The notes below the pieces were generated by a model that was given only the letters and a program-made list of their open reading frames with translations, was not told where the DNA came from and made no database searches. A DNA stretch of 64,000 nt from Mycobacterium palustre (GTDB lineage Bacteria > Actinomycetota > Actinomycetes > Mycobacteriales > Mycobacteriaceae). Below, piece by piece: positions 1 through 9,693 of the stretch (the stretch's first letter is position 1; the number at the start of each line of letters is the position of its first letter). The translations under genes and the position numbers were made by a program. The stretch is from assembly GCF_002101785.1 (NCBI RefSeq), contig NZ_LQPJ01000139.1, positions 16,892 through 80,891 of the forward strand, given 5' to 3'.

Positions 1-2
1 GC

Positions 3-743
3 TACACCTACGAGACCAACGCGATGGGCACGCTCAACGTGCTCGAGGCCGTCGCGGCCACCCCGTCGGTGCGCGCGCACGTCGTCATCACCACCGACAA
101 GGTCTACCGCAACGTCGACCAGGAGGCCGGCTACGTCGAAACCGACCCGCTCGGCGGCGACGATCCCTACAGCGCGTCGAAGGCGATGGCCGACCTGCTG
201 ACCCAGTCGTGGATTCGAAGCTTCCCCGGCCCCGCCACGGCAATCGCACGCGGCGGCAACGTAATTGGCGGCGGCGACGTCAGCCGCGATCGGCTGTTGC
301 CCGACCTGATCGCCGCCTACGCGAGCGGCCGGGCGCCGCGGTTGCGGTTCCCGCGCGCGGTGCGGCCGTGGCAGCACGTCCTCGACTGCCTCAACGGCTA
401 CCTCACCCTCGTTGATGCGCTGCTGGCCGGTGAAGGCTTGGGCGAGTGGAACTTTGGGCCCGGGCGCGACAGCTTCGTCGAGGTTGGCGAGGTCGCCTCG
501 CTCGCCGCCGAGCTGTGGGGCGGCGGCGCGCGGTGGGAGCTGGACAGCGGGAACCACCCGCACGAGGCGAACCTGCTCGCCCTCGATGCCTCCAAGGCGC
601 AGCGCGAACTCGGCTGGCGCAACCGGCTCGGCTTCCGTGGCGCCCTGGCCTGGACGATCGACTGGGAACGGCGCGTGCACGCGGGCGAGGACCCGCTCGG
701 GGTCACCCAGGAGCAGATCGCCGCCTTCGAGACCCTCGGCTGA
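3..743 (+). CDS. rfbG: CDP-glucose 4,6-dehydratase, C-terminal part (5' end outside window)
   Basis: C-terminal ~246 residues of an extended short-chain dehydratase that would convert CDP-glucose to CDP-4-keto-6-deoxyglucose for deoxysugar synthesis. The reading frame is open from the window edge, so the N-terminal NAD-binding glycine motif is not visible. Visible family marks are the active-site Tyr-x3-Lys in DPYSASKAMAD, the preceding TTDKVY strand (catalytic Thr), the RGGNVIGGGD segment, and RPWQHVLDCLNGY near the substrate site. The nearest alternatives are other NDP-sugar 4,6-dehydratases; the RGGNVIGGGDVSRDRLLPD and RPWQHVL pattern is typical of RfbG. It converges on lipL with 16 bases between the stop codons. 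Confidence 0.85.
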   Translation, partial: YTYETNAMGTLNVLEAVAATPSVRAHVVITTDKVYRNVDQEAGYVETDPLGGDDPYSASKAMADLLTQSWIRSFPGPATAIARGGNVIGGGDVSRDRLLPDLIAAYASGRAPRLRFPRAVRPWQHVLDCLNGYLTLVDALLAGEGLGEWNFGPGRDSFVEVGEVASLAAELWGGGARWELDSGNHPHEANLLALDASKAQRELGWRNRLGFRGALAWTIDWERRVHAGEDPLGVTQEQIAAFETLG

Positions 744-766
744 AGACCGCCGCCTCGGCTCAGCCG
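737..766. terminator. Possible bidirectional terminator between rfbG and lipL
   Basis: Perfect 7-bp inverted repeat CGGCTGA (737-743) and TCAGCCG (760-766) with a 16-base loop. The stop codons of the two convergent genes lie in the two arms. There is no U-tract, as is usual in mycobacteria, so termination is inferred from position only. Confidence 0.3.
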
Positions 767-2046
767 GCGACCGCCCCCGGCTCGGAGAACGGCGCCCCGA
801 ACTCGGTGATCGGCTGCAGGCCCCGCTTGCGCACCTTGGCGGCGGCCTGCCGGATCAGCTTGTAGATCCCGACGAACGCGGCGTGATCGGTGAGCGAGAA
901 CGGGGTCAGCAGCCGGTTGTGCACCAGCGCGAACGCGACCCCCTCGGCGGGGTTGGCCCACCCGACCGAGCCTCCCAGCCCGACATGACCGAAGCCCGGC
1001 ATCACGTCACCGAAGGGCAGGCTGTGGTAGCCGAGGTGAAAAGCCAACGGCACGAACAGGTTTCGGTCCGGACGCAGGCTGCGCCGACCGGTCAGGCCGG
1101 CGACCAGCTCGCGGGACAAAAATCGGGCGCCGTCGATCTCGCCGCCGTTGGCGATCGCCCCATACATGCGCGCCAGCGCGCGGGCCGTCGCCACGCCGTT
1201 GGCCGCCGGAATCTCGGCGTCCAGCAACGGGATCTCTCCCTGCACGGCGGCGACGACGCCCGGGAAGTACATCGACCGCCAGCCGCCGGACAACTCGTTG
1301 GCGACCTTGCGCGTCACGTAGTTGACGACCGAATTGTTGATGATGCTCTGCGGCATGATGATCTGCGCGACCCGCGTCGGCGACTCGGCCGGGGGGCGGC
1401 CCAGGTGCATGCCGTCGGTGCCCAGCGGCTCGGCGAGCTCCTCGCGGATCAGCGCGCGCATCCCCTTGCCGGTGACGGCCCGCGCGAGCCCGGACAGCAG
1501 CCAGCCGAACGTCAGCGCGTGATACGCGGGCTTGCCGAGCAGCCGGCCCGGCGGCGCGGCGGCGAGCCGCTCCTCCATGACCACGTGGTCCAGGAGGTCC
1601 TCCTGGGTGGCGCCCCGCAGGCCCGACAGGCCGGCGGTGTGCCGCATCACCTGGCGCACCGTGAGGTCGGCCTTGCCGTTGGCGGCGAACTCCGGCCAGT
1701 ACCGCGCGACGGGCGCCTCGTAGTCGATCAGCCCCCGGTCGGCCAGCCGGTGAATGACCGTGGCGGCCATGCCCTTGGTCGCCGAGAACACCATCGGCGC
1801 GGTGTCGGCCGACCACGGCACGTGACCGCCCCGGTCCGACCAGCCGGTCCACACGTCGACGGCCGGCTGGCCGTCGACGTACACGGCCAGCGCGCCGCCG
1901 CCGAACCGGCGGGCGGGGAACATGGCGGAGAAACTGCGAACGGCGCACGCGAAATGTGGATCCGCCGCACCGAACACGCGATGGCCGGCGCCGGGGCCAT
2001 CGTGTCGTGGGATCGCGCGGCGATCGATCCCGGACTCCATTGTCAC
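760..2046 (-). CDS. lipL: Serine hydrolase / esterase of the beta-lactamase (class C-like) family, LipL-type
   Basis: A 428-residue esterase with the penicillin-binding-protein/class C beta-lactamase fold, close in length to M. tuberculosis LipL (429). The nucleophile motif S-x-x-K is SATK at residues 88-91, and the Y-x-x motif is likely YHA at 175-177, followed by LTFGWLLSGL. HTAGLSGL around 135-142 is another family mark. There is no clear signal peptide. LipL is described as a cell-wall-associated esterase with some beta-lactamase activity; that is family knowledge, not visible here. The start used is GTG at 2046, and an ATG two codons inside is equally possible. The promoter would lie in the AT-richer gap shared with the divergent coiled-coil gene. 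Confidence 0.88.
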   Translation of the reverse strand: MTMESGIDRRAIPRHDGPGAGHRVFGAADPHFACAVRSFSAMFPARRFGGGALAVYVDGQPAVDVWTGWSDRGGHVPWSADTAPMVFSATKGMAATVIHRLADRGLIDYEAPVARYWPEFAANGKADLTVRQVMRHTAGLSGLRGATQEDLLDHVVMEERLAAAPPGRLLGKPAYHALTFGWLLSGLARAVTGKGMRALIREELAEPLGTDGMHLGRPPAESPTRVAQIIMPQSIINNSVVNYVTRKVANELSGGWRSMYFPGVVAAVQGEIPLLDAEIPAANGVATARALARMYGAIANGGEIDGARFLSRELVAGLTGRRSLRPDRNLFVPLAFHLGYHSLPFGDVMPGFGHVGLGGSVGWANPAEGVAFALVHNRLLTPFSLTDHAAFVGIYKLIRQAAAKVRKRGLQPITEFGAPFSEPGAVAG

Positions 2047-2101
2047 GCTAACTAATTTACTTGGACTTCATACCTTCCGTAGGGCAACACCCGATTTAGT
2101 T

Positions 2102-2119
2102 ACCTTTCCGTTAAAAGGT
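2102..2119. promoter_or_regulatory. Palindrome ACCTTT-N6-AAAGGT in a divergent promoter region
   Basis: Perfect 6-bp inverted repeat with a 6-base spacer inside the 139-bp gap between lipL (minus) and the coiled-coil gene (plus). The surrounding 2047-2125 is visibly richer in A/T than its flanks. It is an operator or promoter candidate; no regulator is identified. Confidence 0.3.
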
Positions 2120-2185
2120 GCGGGCCGTTGGTGGCCTGTTGATTGGGGTGGGCCGCGGCGGGGGGACACCGCTACGCTTCTGTCC

Positions 2186-2563
2186 ATGGAACCCGAGGAC
2201 CTCGAGTCGCGCGTCAGCGCCCTCGAGCACCAGGTGCTAGACCTGGCCGGGCGAGTACGGGCGAGCGAGCAAGACGCCGCGGCCGCTCGGGTGCTGGCCG
2301 GGGCGGCCGACCGCGACGTCAGCGAATTTCGGAGCGATCTGCGCAAATTTCGACAAGCCACGGCGGCAAGTTTCAACGCCCTTAGGGACGACTTTGTTGA
2401 CCTGCGGTCGGACTTTGGCACGCTGCGAGCGGAGTTCGGCACCCTCCAGGAGCACGTCGACCGGGGCTTTACCGAGATGCGTGGCAGATTCGACGCCGCG
2501 GCCGCCGGACAACAGCAGATCGTCGATCTCCTGCAGACGATCGTCGCGGACCAAGGGGCCTGA
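2186..2563 (+). CDS. Small coiled-coil protein, function unknown
   Basis: A 125-residue acidic, almost entirely helical protein without Cys, membrane segment or signal peptide. It shows heptad-like repeats: MEPEDLESRVSALEHQVLDL at the start, then FRSDLRKFRQ, LRDDFVDLRSDFGTLRAEFG and HVDRGFTEMRGRFD. The repeated L/F-R-x-D/E-F pattern suggests an oligomeric coiled coil. The start is ATG 2186; the frame is open further upstream, but that part would overlap the lipL promoter and 5' end. I do not recognise a specific family. Similar small proteins in mycobacteria are annotated as hypothetical or antitoxin-like, but no toxin lies next to it. It converges with meaB. Confidence 0.65.
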   Translation: MEPEDLESRVSALEHQVLDLAGRVRASEQDAAAARVLAGAADRDVSEFRSDLRKFRQATAASFNALRDDFVDLRSDFGTLRAEFGTLQEHVDRGFTEMRGRFDAAAAGQQQIVDLLQTIVADQGA

Positions 2564-2572
2564 ATCCGCCGG

Positions 2573-2592
2573 CTGACTAAGGCCTAGCTCAG
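2573..2592. terminator. Possible bidirectional terminator between coiled-coil gene and meaB
   Basis: Inverted repeat CTGACTA / TAG-C-TCAG (2573-2579 and 2585-2592) with a 5-base loop and one bulged C, placed between convergent genes. There is no U-tract. The terminator role is inferred. Confidence 0.3.
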
Positions 2593-3587
2593 GGCGGCCC
2601 CGGCGATGCGGCCTGCAGGATTTGCTGGGCCGCCAGCGCGGGGGTGAGCTCCCCCGCCTTGACCTGCCGTTCCACCTCGGCGCGCATCTTGCGCACCGCC
2701 GGGCTGGACAGCACCCGGTCCACAACGGTGTCACGCACCAGCTGCCAGGTCCAGTCCACCTGCTGGGCGCGGCGGCGCTGCTCGAACTCCCCGGCCTCGG
2801 TGAGCACCTCGCGATGGCGTTCGATGGTGTCCCACAGCTCGACCAGGCCGGTTCCCTCGATCGCGCTCATGGTCAAAACTGGTGGGCGCCAAAGGGTTTC
2901 GCGGGGATGTATCAACCTGATCGCGGTGGACAGCTCCCGGGCGGCCGACCGCGCCTCGGCCAGGTGGTCGCCGTCGGCCTTGTTGACGACCACGATGTCG
3001 GCGAGCTCCAAGGCTCCCTTCTTGATGCCTTGCAGCTGATCGCCGCTGCGCGCCAGGGTCAGCAGCACGAAGGTGTCCACCATGTTGGCCACGGCCACCT
3101 CGGACTGCCCCACGCCGACGGTCTCGACCACGATCACGTCGAACCCAGCGGCCTCGAGGAGCACGATGCTCTCCCGGGTGGCCTTTGCCACCCCGCCGAG
3201 GGTGCCCGACGTCGGCGAGGGCCGGATGTAGGCGTCGGGGTGCATCGACAGGCGCGCCATCCGGGTCTTGTCGCCCAGGATCGAGCCACCGGTCCGCGTC
3301 GACGACGGGTCGACGGCCAGCACCGCCACCCGGTGGCCCCGCTCGATCAGGTGCATGCCCAGCGACTCGATGCTGGTGGACTTGCCCACCCCGGGCACCC
3401 CGGTGATGCCGACCCGATGCGCGTTGCCCGAGTCCGGCATCAGCTCGAGCAGCAGCTGCTGGGCCTTCTTTTGGTGGTCGGCGCGGGTCGACTCCAGCAG
3501 CGTGATGGCGCGCGGCAGGGCCGCGCGGTCGCCGCCCCGCACGGCCTTGGCCAGTTCCTCGACCGAGCCGGCCTTCTGGGGATTCAT
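2589..3587 (-). CDS. meaB: MeaB/ArgK-type GTPase, methylmalonyl-CoA mutase chaperone
   Basis: A 332-residue G3E-family P-loop GTPase that gates adenosylcobalamin delivery to, and protects, methylmalonyl-CoA mutase. The P-loop GVPGVGKST is at 63-71, DPSS at 93-96, the ETVGVGQSE switch segment around 155-163 and the guanine-specificity motif NKAD at 202-205. Older databases call this family ArgK (arginine transport kinase), which is misleading. It follows mutB by about 70 bases on the same strand, which supports the mutase-chaperone role. In M. tuberculosis the mazEF4 toxin-antitoxin pair lies between mutB and meaB (recalled); here there is only a short repeat word. Confidence 0.93.
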   Translation of the reverse strand: MNPQKAGSVEELAKAVRGGDRAALPRAITLLESTRADHQKKAQQLLLELMPDSGNAHRVGITGVPGVGKSTSIESLGMHLIERGHRVAVLAVDPSSTRTGGSILGDKTRMARLSMHPDAYIRPSPTSGTLGGVAKATRESIVLLEAAGFDVIVVETVGVGQSEVAVANMVDTFVLLTLARSGDQLQGIKKGALELADIVVVNKADGDHLAEARSAARELSTAIRLIHPRETLWRPPVLTMSAIEGTGLVELWDTIERHREVLTEAGEFEQRRRAQQVDWTWQLVRDTVVDRVLSSPAVRKMRAEVERQVKAGELTPALAAQQILQAASPGPP

Positions 3588-3620
3588 GAGCGGAACGCCG
3601 CGGCGCGATTCGAGGCGGAT

Positions 3621-3644
3621 TTTCGCACTGGCGCTACGCTCGCG
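3621..3644. repeat. 24-bp dispersed word (TTTCGCA-N8-ACGCTCGCG), single arm
   Basis: This matches the words at 17042-17065 and 27903-27926 in length and at both ends. It is closest to the 27903 copy, with about 20 of 24 identical bases. Unlike those copies it has no inverted partner nearby. It lies in the 70-base gap between mutB and meaB. Confidence 0.5.
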
Positions 3645-3657
3645 ACACAGATCGACG

Positions 3658-5913
<2,256 letters not shown>

Positions 5914-5918
5914 GGCGC

Positions 5919-7778
5919 CTACGCTCCCAACAGGGTAAGCAGATCCGACAAGGCTTGCACCGCATTGATTTTCGCGGTCAGATACTCGTCCGGCCGGTGT
6001 TGGGCATCGCCCAGCGCCTTCTCGGGGCCGGCCAGATAGACCCTCGACACGCCGGCGCCGCGGGCCGCCTCGACCACGGCCGAGGCCTCGTCGGCGTAGC
6101 GCTTGTCGGTGCCGCAGATGACCGCGGCGGGAACCGAACCGGCCCCGGCGACGACGGCGGCGACCCCGGAGGCGTCGAGCGAACCGGGGTTGACCGCCTC
6201 GATGCCGCCCGAGGCCAGCAGGTTGGCCGCGAACGTCGCCCGGACGTTGTGCTCGGCCAGCGGGCCCAGCGGCAACAGCAGCGCCTTGGGCCGCGAGCCG
6301 GTGCGCGCCAGGAAGGCGTCCGAGCGGTCGCGCAGCGCCTCGAACTCCGCGGCGTAGCGGCGCGCCGCCACCACCGAATCCCCTTGCTGCTCCGCCTGTT
6401 CGAGAGGCGGTTCCTCGAGGTTGGGGTATTCGTTGACGCCGGTGATCGCGGTGCGCCGGTGCGCGATGTCGTCGGCGCGTCGCGCGGCGACGTCGGCGAT
6501 CCGCTCGGCGACGAAGCCGCACGCGTCGGCGAGGCCGCCCCGCGCCTCGATCGCCTGGAACTGCTGCCAAGCCTGCTGGGCAAGCCGCTCGGTGAGGTCC
6601 TCGACGAACCACGAGCCGCCGGCCGGGTCCAACACCTGCCCGACGTGTGACTCCTCCAGGAGCAGCAGCTGCGTGTTGCGGGCGATGCGCCGCGCGAAGC
6701 CGCGTCCCACGCCGGGAAAGCCGCCCGGGATCGCCACGTCGAACGGCAGCACCAGCACGGTGTCGGCCCCGCCGACGCCGGCGGCGAACGCGGCCACCGT
6801 CGTGCGCAGCATGTTCACCCAGGGGTCGCGCTGGGTCATCATCGGCAGCGACGTCTCCGCGTGCACGACGGCCGCGCCGCCCTCGGGGTCGCCGGCCACC
6901 TCGGCGACCCGCGCCCACAGCCGGCGCGCGGCGCGCACCTTGGCGATGGTCATGAACTGGTCGTCGTCGGCGGCCAACCGGAAGCTGATCTGCCGCAACG
7001 CGTTTGCGACCGGCAGCCCGGCGTCGGCGAGCGCCCGCAGGTAGGACACCGCCGCCGCGATGCCGGCGGCCAGCTCCCAGGTGGCGTTGGCACCCAGGTT
7101 GTGGAAGGCGGGCCCGTCGACGGTGATCGCCCGCACACCGGGCGTGCCGGCCGCGCGCGTCGCGGCCGCGACCACCTGCTCCATCGACGCGGCGGCCCGC
7201 CCGCTCAGCGTGGCGGTCAGCGGGTCTGCCCCGAGGTCGATCGACAGCTTGCTCTTGTCCGCGACCTGATCCACCAGCGCCAGCAGGGCATCACCGGCCT
7301 CGGCGTAGTCGGCGCCCGCGTCGAGGAGCACCGGCACCAGGTCCAGGTAGACCCCCGACAACAGCTGGGCGAGCTCGCCGGCCGCCACCCCGGATTCGCC
7401 CACCCGGATCCGCAGCGCGCTCACCCCGTCGGCGAGGGCGGCGAGCACCGCGGCGTTGCCGCTGCGATCGGGGTCGCCGCCCGGGACGGGGAACGCCTCG
7501 GCGACCTTCCATCCCGCGTTGACGTCGCGCAGCGCGTCGGCGCCGCGCACGTAGGGCCACTCGCCGGGCAGCGGCGGTTCGGGCAGCTCGTCGAGCGCGG
7601 TGTAGAGCGCGCGGACCGCGATCCCGTCGTAGGTGGGGGTGTCCAGCAGCCGCTCGGGCTCGTCGCCCAGCTCGCCCGGGTCCTTGCCCGTGCTCTTGGA
7701 CAGCACGCCGGCGACCGCCGTGCGCCAACGCCCGCGAACCTCTTCCAGGTCGGCGAGTTCGGGTACGTCAATGGACAC
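5919..7778 (-). CDS. mutA: Methylmalonyl-CoA mutase small (beta) subunit
   Basis: A 619-residue non-catalytic partner of MutB (M. tuberculosis MutA is 615 residues). It carries the mutase barrel fold but no D-x-H-x-x-G cobalamin motif in its C-terminal domain, as expected for the small subunit. It includes RIARNTQLLLLEESHVG and DPAGGSWFVEDLTE, counterparts of segments in MutB. The start is GTG 7778, preceded by AGGGAG at about 7 bases. It is the first gene of mutA-mutB-meaB; the promoter should lie in 7779-7960, the gap shared with the divergent membrane protein. Confidence 0.94.
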   Translation of the reverse strand: MSIDVPELADLEEVRGRWRTAVAGVLSKSTGKDPGELGDEPERLLDTPTYDGIAVRALYTALDELPEPPLPGEWPYVRGADALRDVNAGWKVAEAFPVPGGDPDRSGNAAVLAALADGVSALRIRVGESGVAAGELAQLLSGVYLDLVPVLLDAGADYAEAGDALLALVDQVADKSKLSIDLGADPLTATLSGRAAASMEQVVAAATRAAGTPGVRAITVDGPAFHNLGANATWELAAGIAAAVSYLRALADAGLPVANALRQISFRLAADDDQFMTIAKVRAARRLWARVAEVAGDPEGGAAVVHAETSLPMMTQRDPWVNMLRTTVAAFAAGVGGADTVLVLPFDVAIPGGFPGVGRGFARRIARNTQLLLLEESHVGQVLDPAGGSWFVEDLTERLAQQAWQQFQAIEARGGLADACGFVAERIADVAARRADDIAHRRTAITGVNEYPNLEEPPLEQAEQQGDSVVAARRYAAEFEALRDRSDAFLARTGSRPKALLLPLGPLAEHNVRATFAANLLASGGIEAVNPGSLDASGVAAVVAGAGSVPAAVICGTDKRYADEASAVVEAARGAGVSRVYLAGPEKALGDAQHRPDEYLTAKINAVQALSDLLTLLGA

Positions 7779-7960
7779 CGATTGCTCCCTTTTTCCCAGC
7801 TGATTGGTGGGCTGCTCCGGGTACTGCCACTTGCTAACGAGGCTAATTGATGGGGCCTCTCCGCAAAAAATTGCCGGCGGCGCCGATCCGGCCGGCTCCC
7901 CGGTGAAACGCCAGCGTCGGTAAACGGGGCATTCATCTGGGACCCGTAACCTTGACAGCC

Positions 7961-8710
7961 GTGACGGATCCCGCCACCAGCAAAATCACCGAGCGGCTGC
8001 GCGACCTTGGCGGCGCGCTGCGCGCGGCGGCGCGTCGGCTGACCGGCCCGCGGGCCCTGGCCGCAGTGGCCGGTATCACATCGCTGATCGCGGCGGCGAC
8101 GTGGCTTCCCCTGCCCAGCCCGGTGCAGCTGCGGGACTGGGCCGAGTCGGTGGGCCCGTGGTTCCCGTTGGCGTTTCTGGGCGCGCACGTCATGGTCACG
8201 GTGCTACCGGTGCCCCGCACGGCGTTCACCCTGGCCGCCGGGCTGTTGTTCGGCCCGGCGTTGGGCGTGCTGATCGCGGTGGTCGCCAGCAGCACGAGCG
8301 CGGTGCTCGCGCTGCTGCTGGTGCGCGCGGCCGGCTGGCGGCTGACCCGCCTGGTGCGCCACGAATCGATCGAGACGGTGAACGAGCGCCTGCAACAGCG
8401 GGGCTGGGCGGCCGTGTTGTCGCTGCGGTTGATCCCCGCGGTGCCGTTTTCGGCGATCAACTATGCCGCCGGCGCGTCGGCCGTGCGGCTGCTGCCATAC
8501 ACGCTGGCCACGGTGGCCGGCCTGGTGCCGGGCACCGCGGCGGTCGTCGTCCTCGGCGACGCGATCGCCGGTCATCCCAGCCCCCGCCTGGCGCTGGTGT
8601 TGCTGTGCACCGGCGCTGTGGGGCTGGCGGGGCTGATCGTCGAGGTCCGCCACTTCCGGCGCCGGCACCGCAAGACGGCGACGGGCCCCGTGTCCGTCCT
8701 CGCCGGCTGA
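7961..8710 (+). CDS. TVP38/TMEM64 (DedA-like/VTT) family membrane protein
   Basis: A 249-residue integral membrane protein. Hydrophobic segments lie around residues 30-50, 65-85, 85-125 (containing VLPVPRTAFTLAAGLLFGP), 165-200 and 205-225. The pattern F/Y-x-x-A-x-G-x-L-F-G-P followed by RLIPAVPFSAINYAAG is the SNARE-associated/VTT signature. Family members are linked to lipid scrambling or membrane homeostasis; the substrate is unknown. The C-terminus is basic (RHFRRRHRK). GTG 7961 is preferred; TTG 7952, three codons upstream, is possible. It corresponds to M. tuberculosis Rv1491c. Confidence 0.82.
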   Translation: MTDPATSKITERLRDLGGALRAAARRLTGPRALAAVAGITSLIAAATWLPLPSPVQLRDWAESVGPWFPLAFLGAHVMVTVLPVPRTAFTLAAGLLFGPALGVLIAVVASSTSAVLALLLVRAAGWRLTRLVRHESIETVNERLQQRGWAAVLSLRLIPAVPFSAINYAAGASAVRLLPYTLATVAGLVPGTAAVVVLGDAIAGHPSPRLALVLLCTGAVGLAGLIVEVRHFRRRHRKTATGPVSVLAG

Positions 8711-8747
8711 AGCGAACCCGAAGATCTGAGCGCTCGCCCGCCGCCTC

Positions 8748-8915
8748 CACCAGATCCGGTCGCAGCCCGTCGAGCGCGCGTTCCAGCCCGGCGCCGTCGC
8801 GGCAGGCGTCCGCGTGGTAACCGGTGTCGGTCAGCGCTTTGCTGACCATTTCGCGGATGGTCTCCGAATCCTCGGCCACCAGCACCCGCGGGGTGCCGCG
8901 ACCGGAATCAGCCAT
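8748..8915 (-). pseudogene. Truncated response-regulator receiver domain (remnant)
   Basis: From ATG 8915 the first 56 residues are a clear CheY-like receiver start: RVLVAEDSETIREMVSKAL carries the acidic pair E15-D16, followed by a helix and GAGLERALDGLRPDLV. Homology stops at about 8748, just before the strand that would carry the phosphoacceptor Asp (expected near residue 58). The frame then continues antisense through the end of the TVP38 gene to 8457 as non-homologous sequence. This is an inactivated two-component gene. The 318-base stretch 8711-9028 holds this remnant and the vapBC promoter only. Confidence 0.7.
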
Positions 8916-9001
8916 GCCTCATTGTTAGCGCGCACTTCGGGGGACGGGCGTGCGACGCGGCTTTCTTCAGGTTCGCTTCACGTTTCCACGGCGCTGCGTT
9001 A

Positions 9002-9030
9002 TGCAGGCATCGCTGCTAAACTGCAGGCAT
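9002..9030 (+). promoter_or_regulatory. Direct-repeat operator candidate at the vapB start
   Basis: A perfect 9-bp direct repeat TGCAGGCAT at 9002-9010 and 9022-9030, 20 bp apart (two helical turns). The second copy overlaps the vapB start codon (9029-9031). VapB proteins usually autoregulate, so this is a plausible VapBC binding site. Confidence 0.45.
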
Positions 9031-9262
9031 GGTGGCGATCACGATTCGCGATGTCCCGGACGACGTCCGCGACGAACTGGCCGCCCGCGCCGCGCTGTCC
9101 GGGCAGTCGCTTCAGGAATACCTGCGCCGACTGTTGGTGACGACGGCCGAGAAGCCGACCGTCCGCGGCGTCATCGCCCGGGCACGCGCCAGGGTGGACG
9201 CGACCGGAGCGCGCCTGGGCGCGGCCGACATCCTCGCCGCCAGGGACGCCGATCGTCGGTGA
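9029..9262 (+). CDS. vapB: VapB-family antitoxin (ribbon-helix-helix)
   Basis: A 77-residue protein with an N-terminal ribbon-helix-helix DNA-binding region of FitA type (VAITIRDVPDDVRDELAARA, then SLQEYLRRLL) and a basic, disordered C-terminus expected to thread into the toxin active site. It should neutralise the adjacent PIN-domain toxin and repress the operon. Its TGA overlaps the GTG start of vapC (GTGA), indicating translational coupling. Confidence 0.88.
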   Translation: MVAITIRDVPDDVRDELAARAALSGQSLQEYLRRLLVTTAEKPTVRGVIARARARVDATGARLGAADILAARDADRR

Positions 9263-9675
9263 CCGACCGGGTGGTGTGCGACGCATCGGCGGTGCTGGCC
9301 GTCCTTCTGGACGCCGGGAGCGACGGTCAGTGGGCGACGGCACAACTGAAGGACGCCGACCTGTTTGCGCCCGCGCTATTGCCATACGAATGCGCCAACG
9401 TCATCAGGCGCGCCGAATTAAGCGGGGCGATCGGAGCAGACCAGGCCGCTCAAGCCCACGCCGACATGATCGACCTTGCGGTGGAGCTGTGGCCCTACGA
9501 GGTGCTCGGTGCGCGGGCGTGGGAGCTGCGCGCGAACCTGCCCTGCTATGACGCCGCCTACGTTGCGTTAGCCGAGACGCTGGCGATCCCTTTGGTGACC
9601 TTGGACCGAAACATTCTTCGAGCGCCGGGCGTCGCCTGCGCGGTAGCGGTTCCCGGCGACGGCCAGGGCCAGTAG
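9259..9675 (+). CDS. vapC: VapC-family PIN-domain ribonuclease toxin
   Basis: A 138-residue PIN nuclease starting at GTG 9259 inside the vapB stop. Acidic active-site residues are present: D8 in VVCDASAV, E44 in PYECANVIRR, D98 in CYDAAYVALAE and D116 in TLDRN. The set is complete, so the toxin is probably active. VapC toxins cleave specific tRNAs or rRNA; the target here cannot be told from sequence. The pair lies in an accessory pocket next to a broken response regulator and an MHS transporter. Confidence 0.9.
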   Translation: MTDRVVCDASAVLAVLLDAGSDGQWATAQLKDADLFAPALLPYECANVIRRAELSGAIGADQAAQAHADMIDLAVELWPYEVLGARAWELRANLPCYDAAYVALAETLAIPLVTLDRNILRAPGVACAVAVPGDGQGQ

Positions 9676-9693
9676 CGTCCCCGTAAAACCGCC

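Noticed and set aside
412..2055. 547-codon plus-strand frame across lipL
   Set aside because: Antisense of lipL, which has SxxK and Y motifs; the product looks random.
5914..6918. Upstream extension of mutB by 335 codons (possible fusion)
   Set aside because: The extension lies out of frame inside mutA, is Arg/Gly-rich, and MutB homology begins at 5913.
7952..7957. TTGACA just before the TVP38 start as a -35 box
   Set aside because: It is only nine bases before the GTG start, so no -10 box or leader could fit; at best an alternative TTG start.
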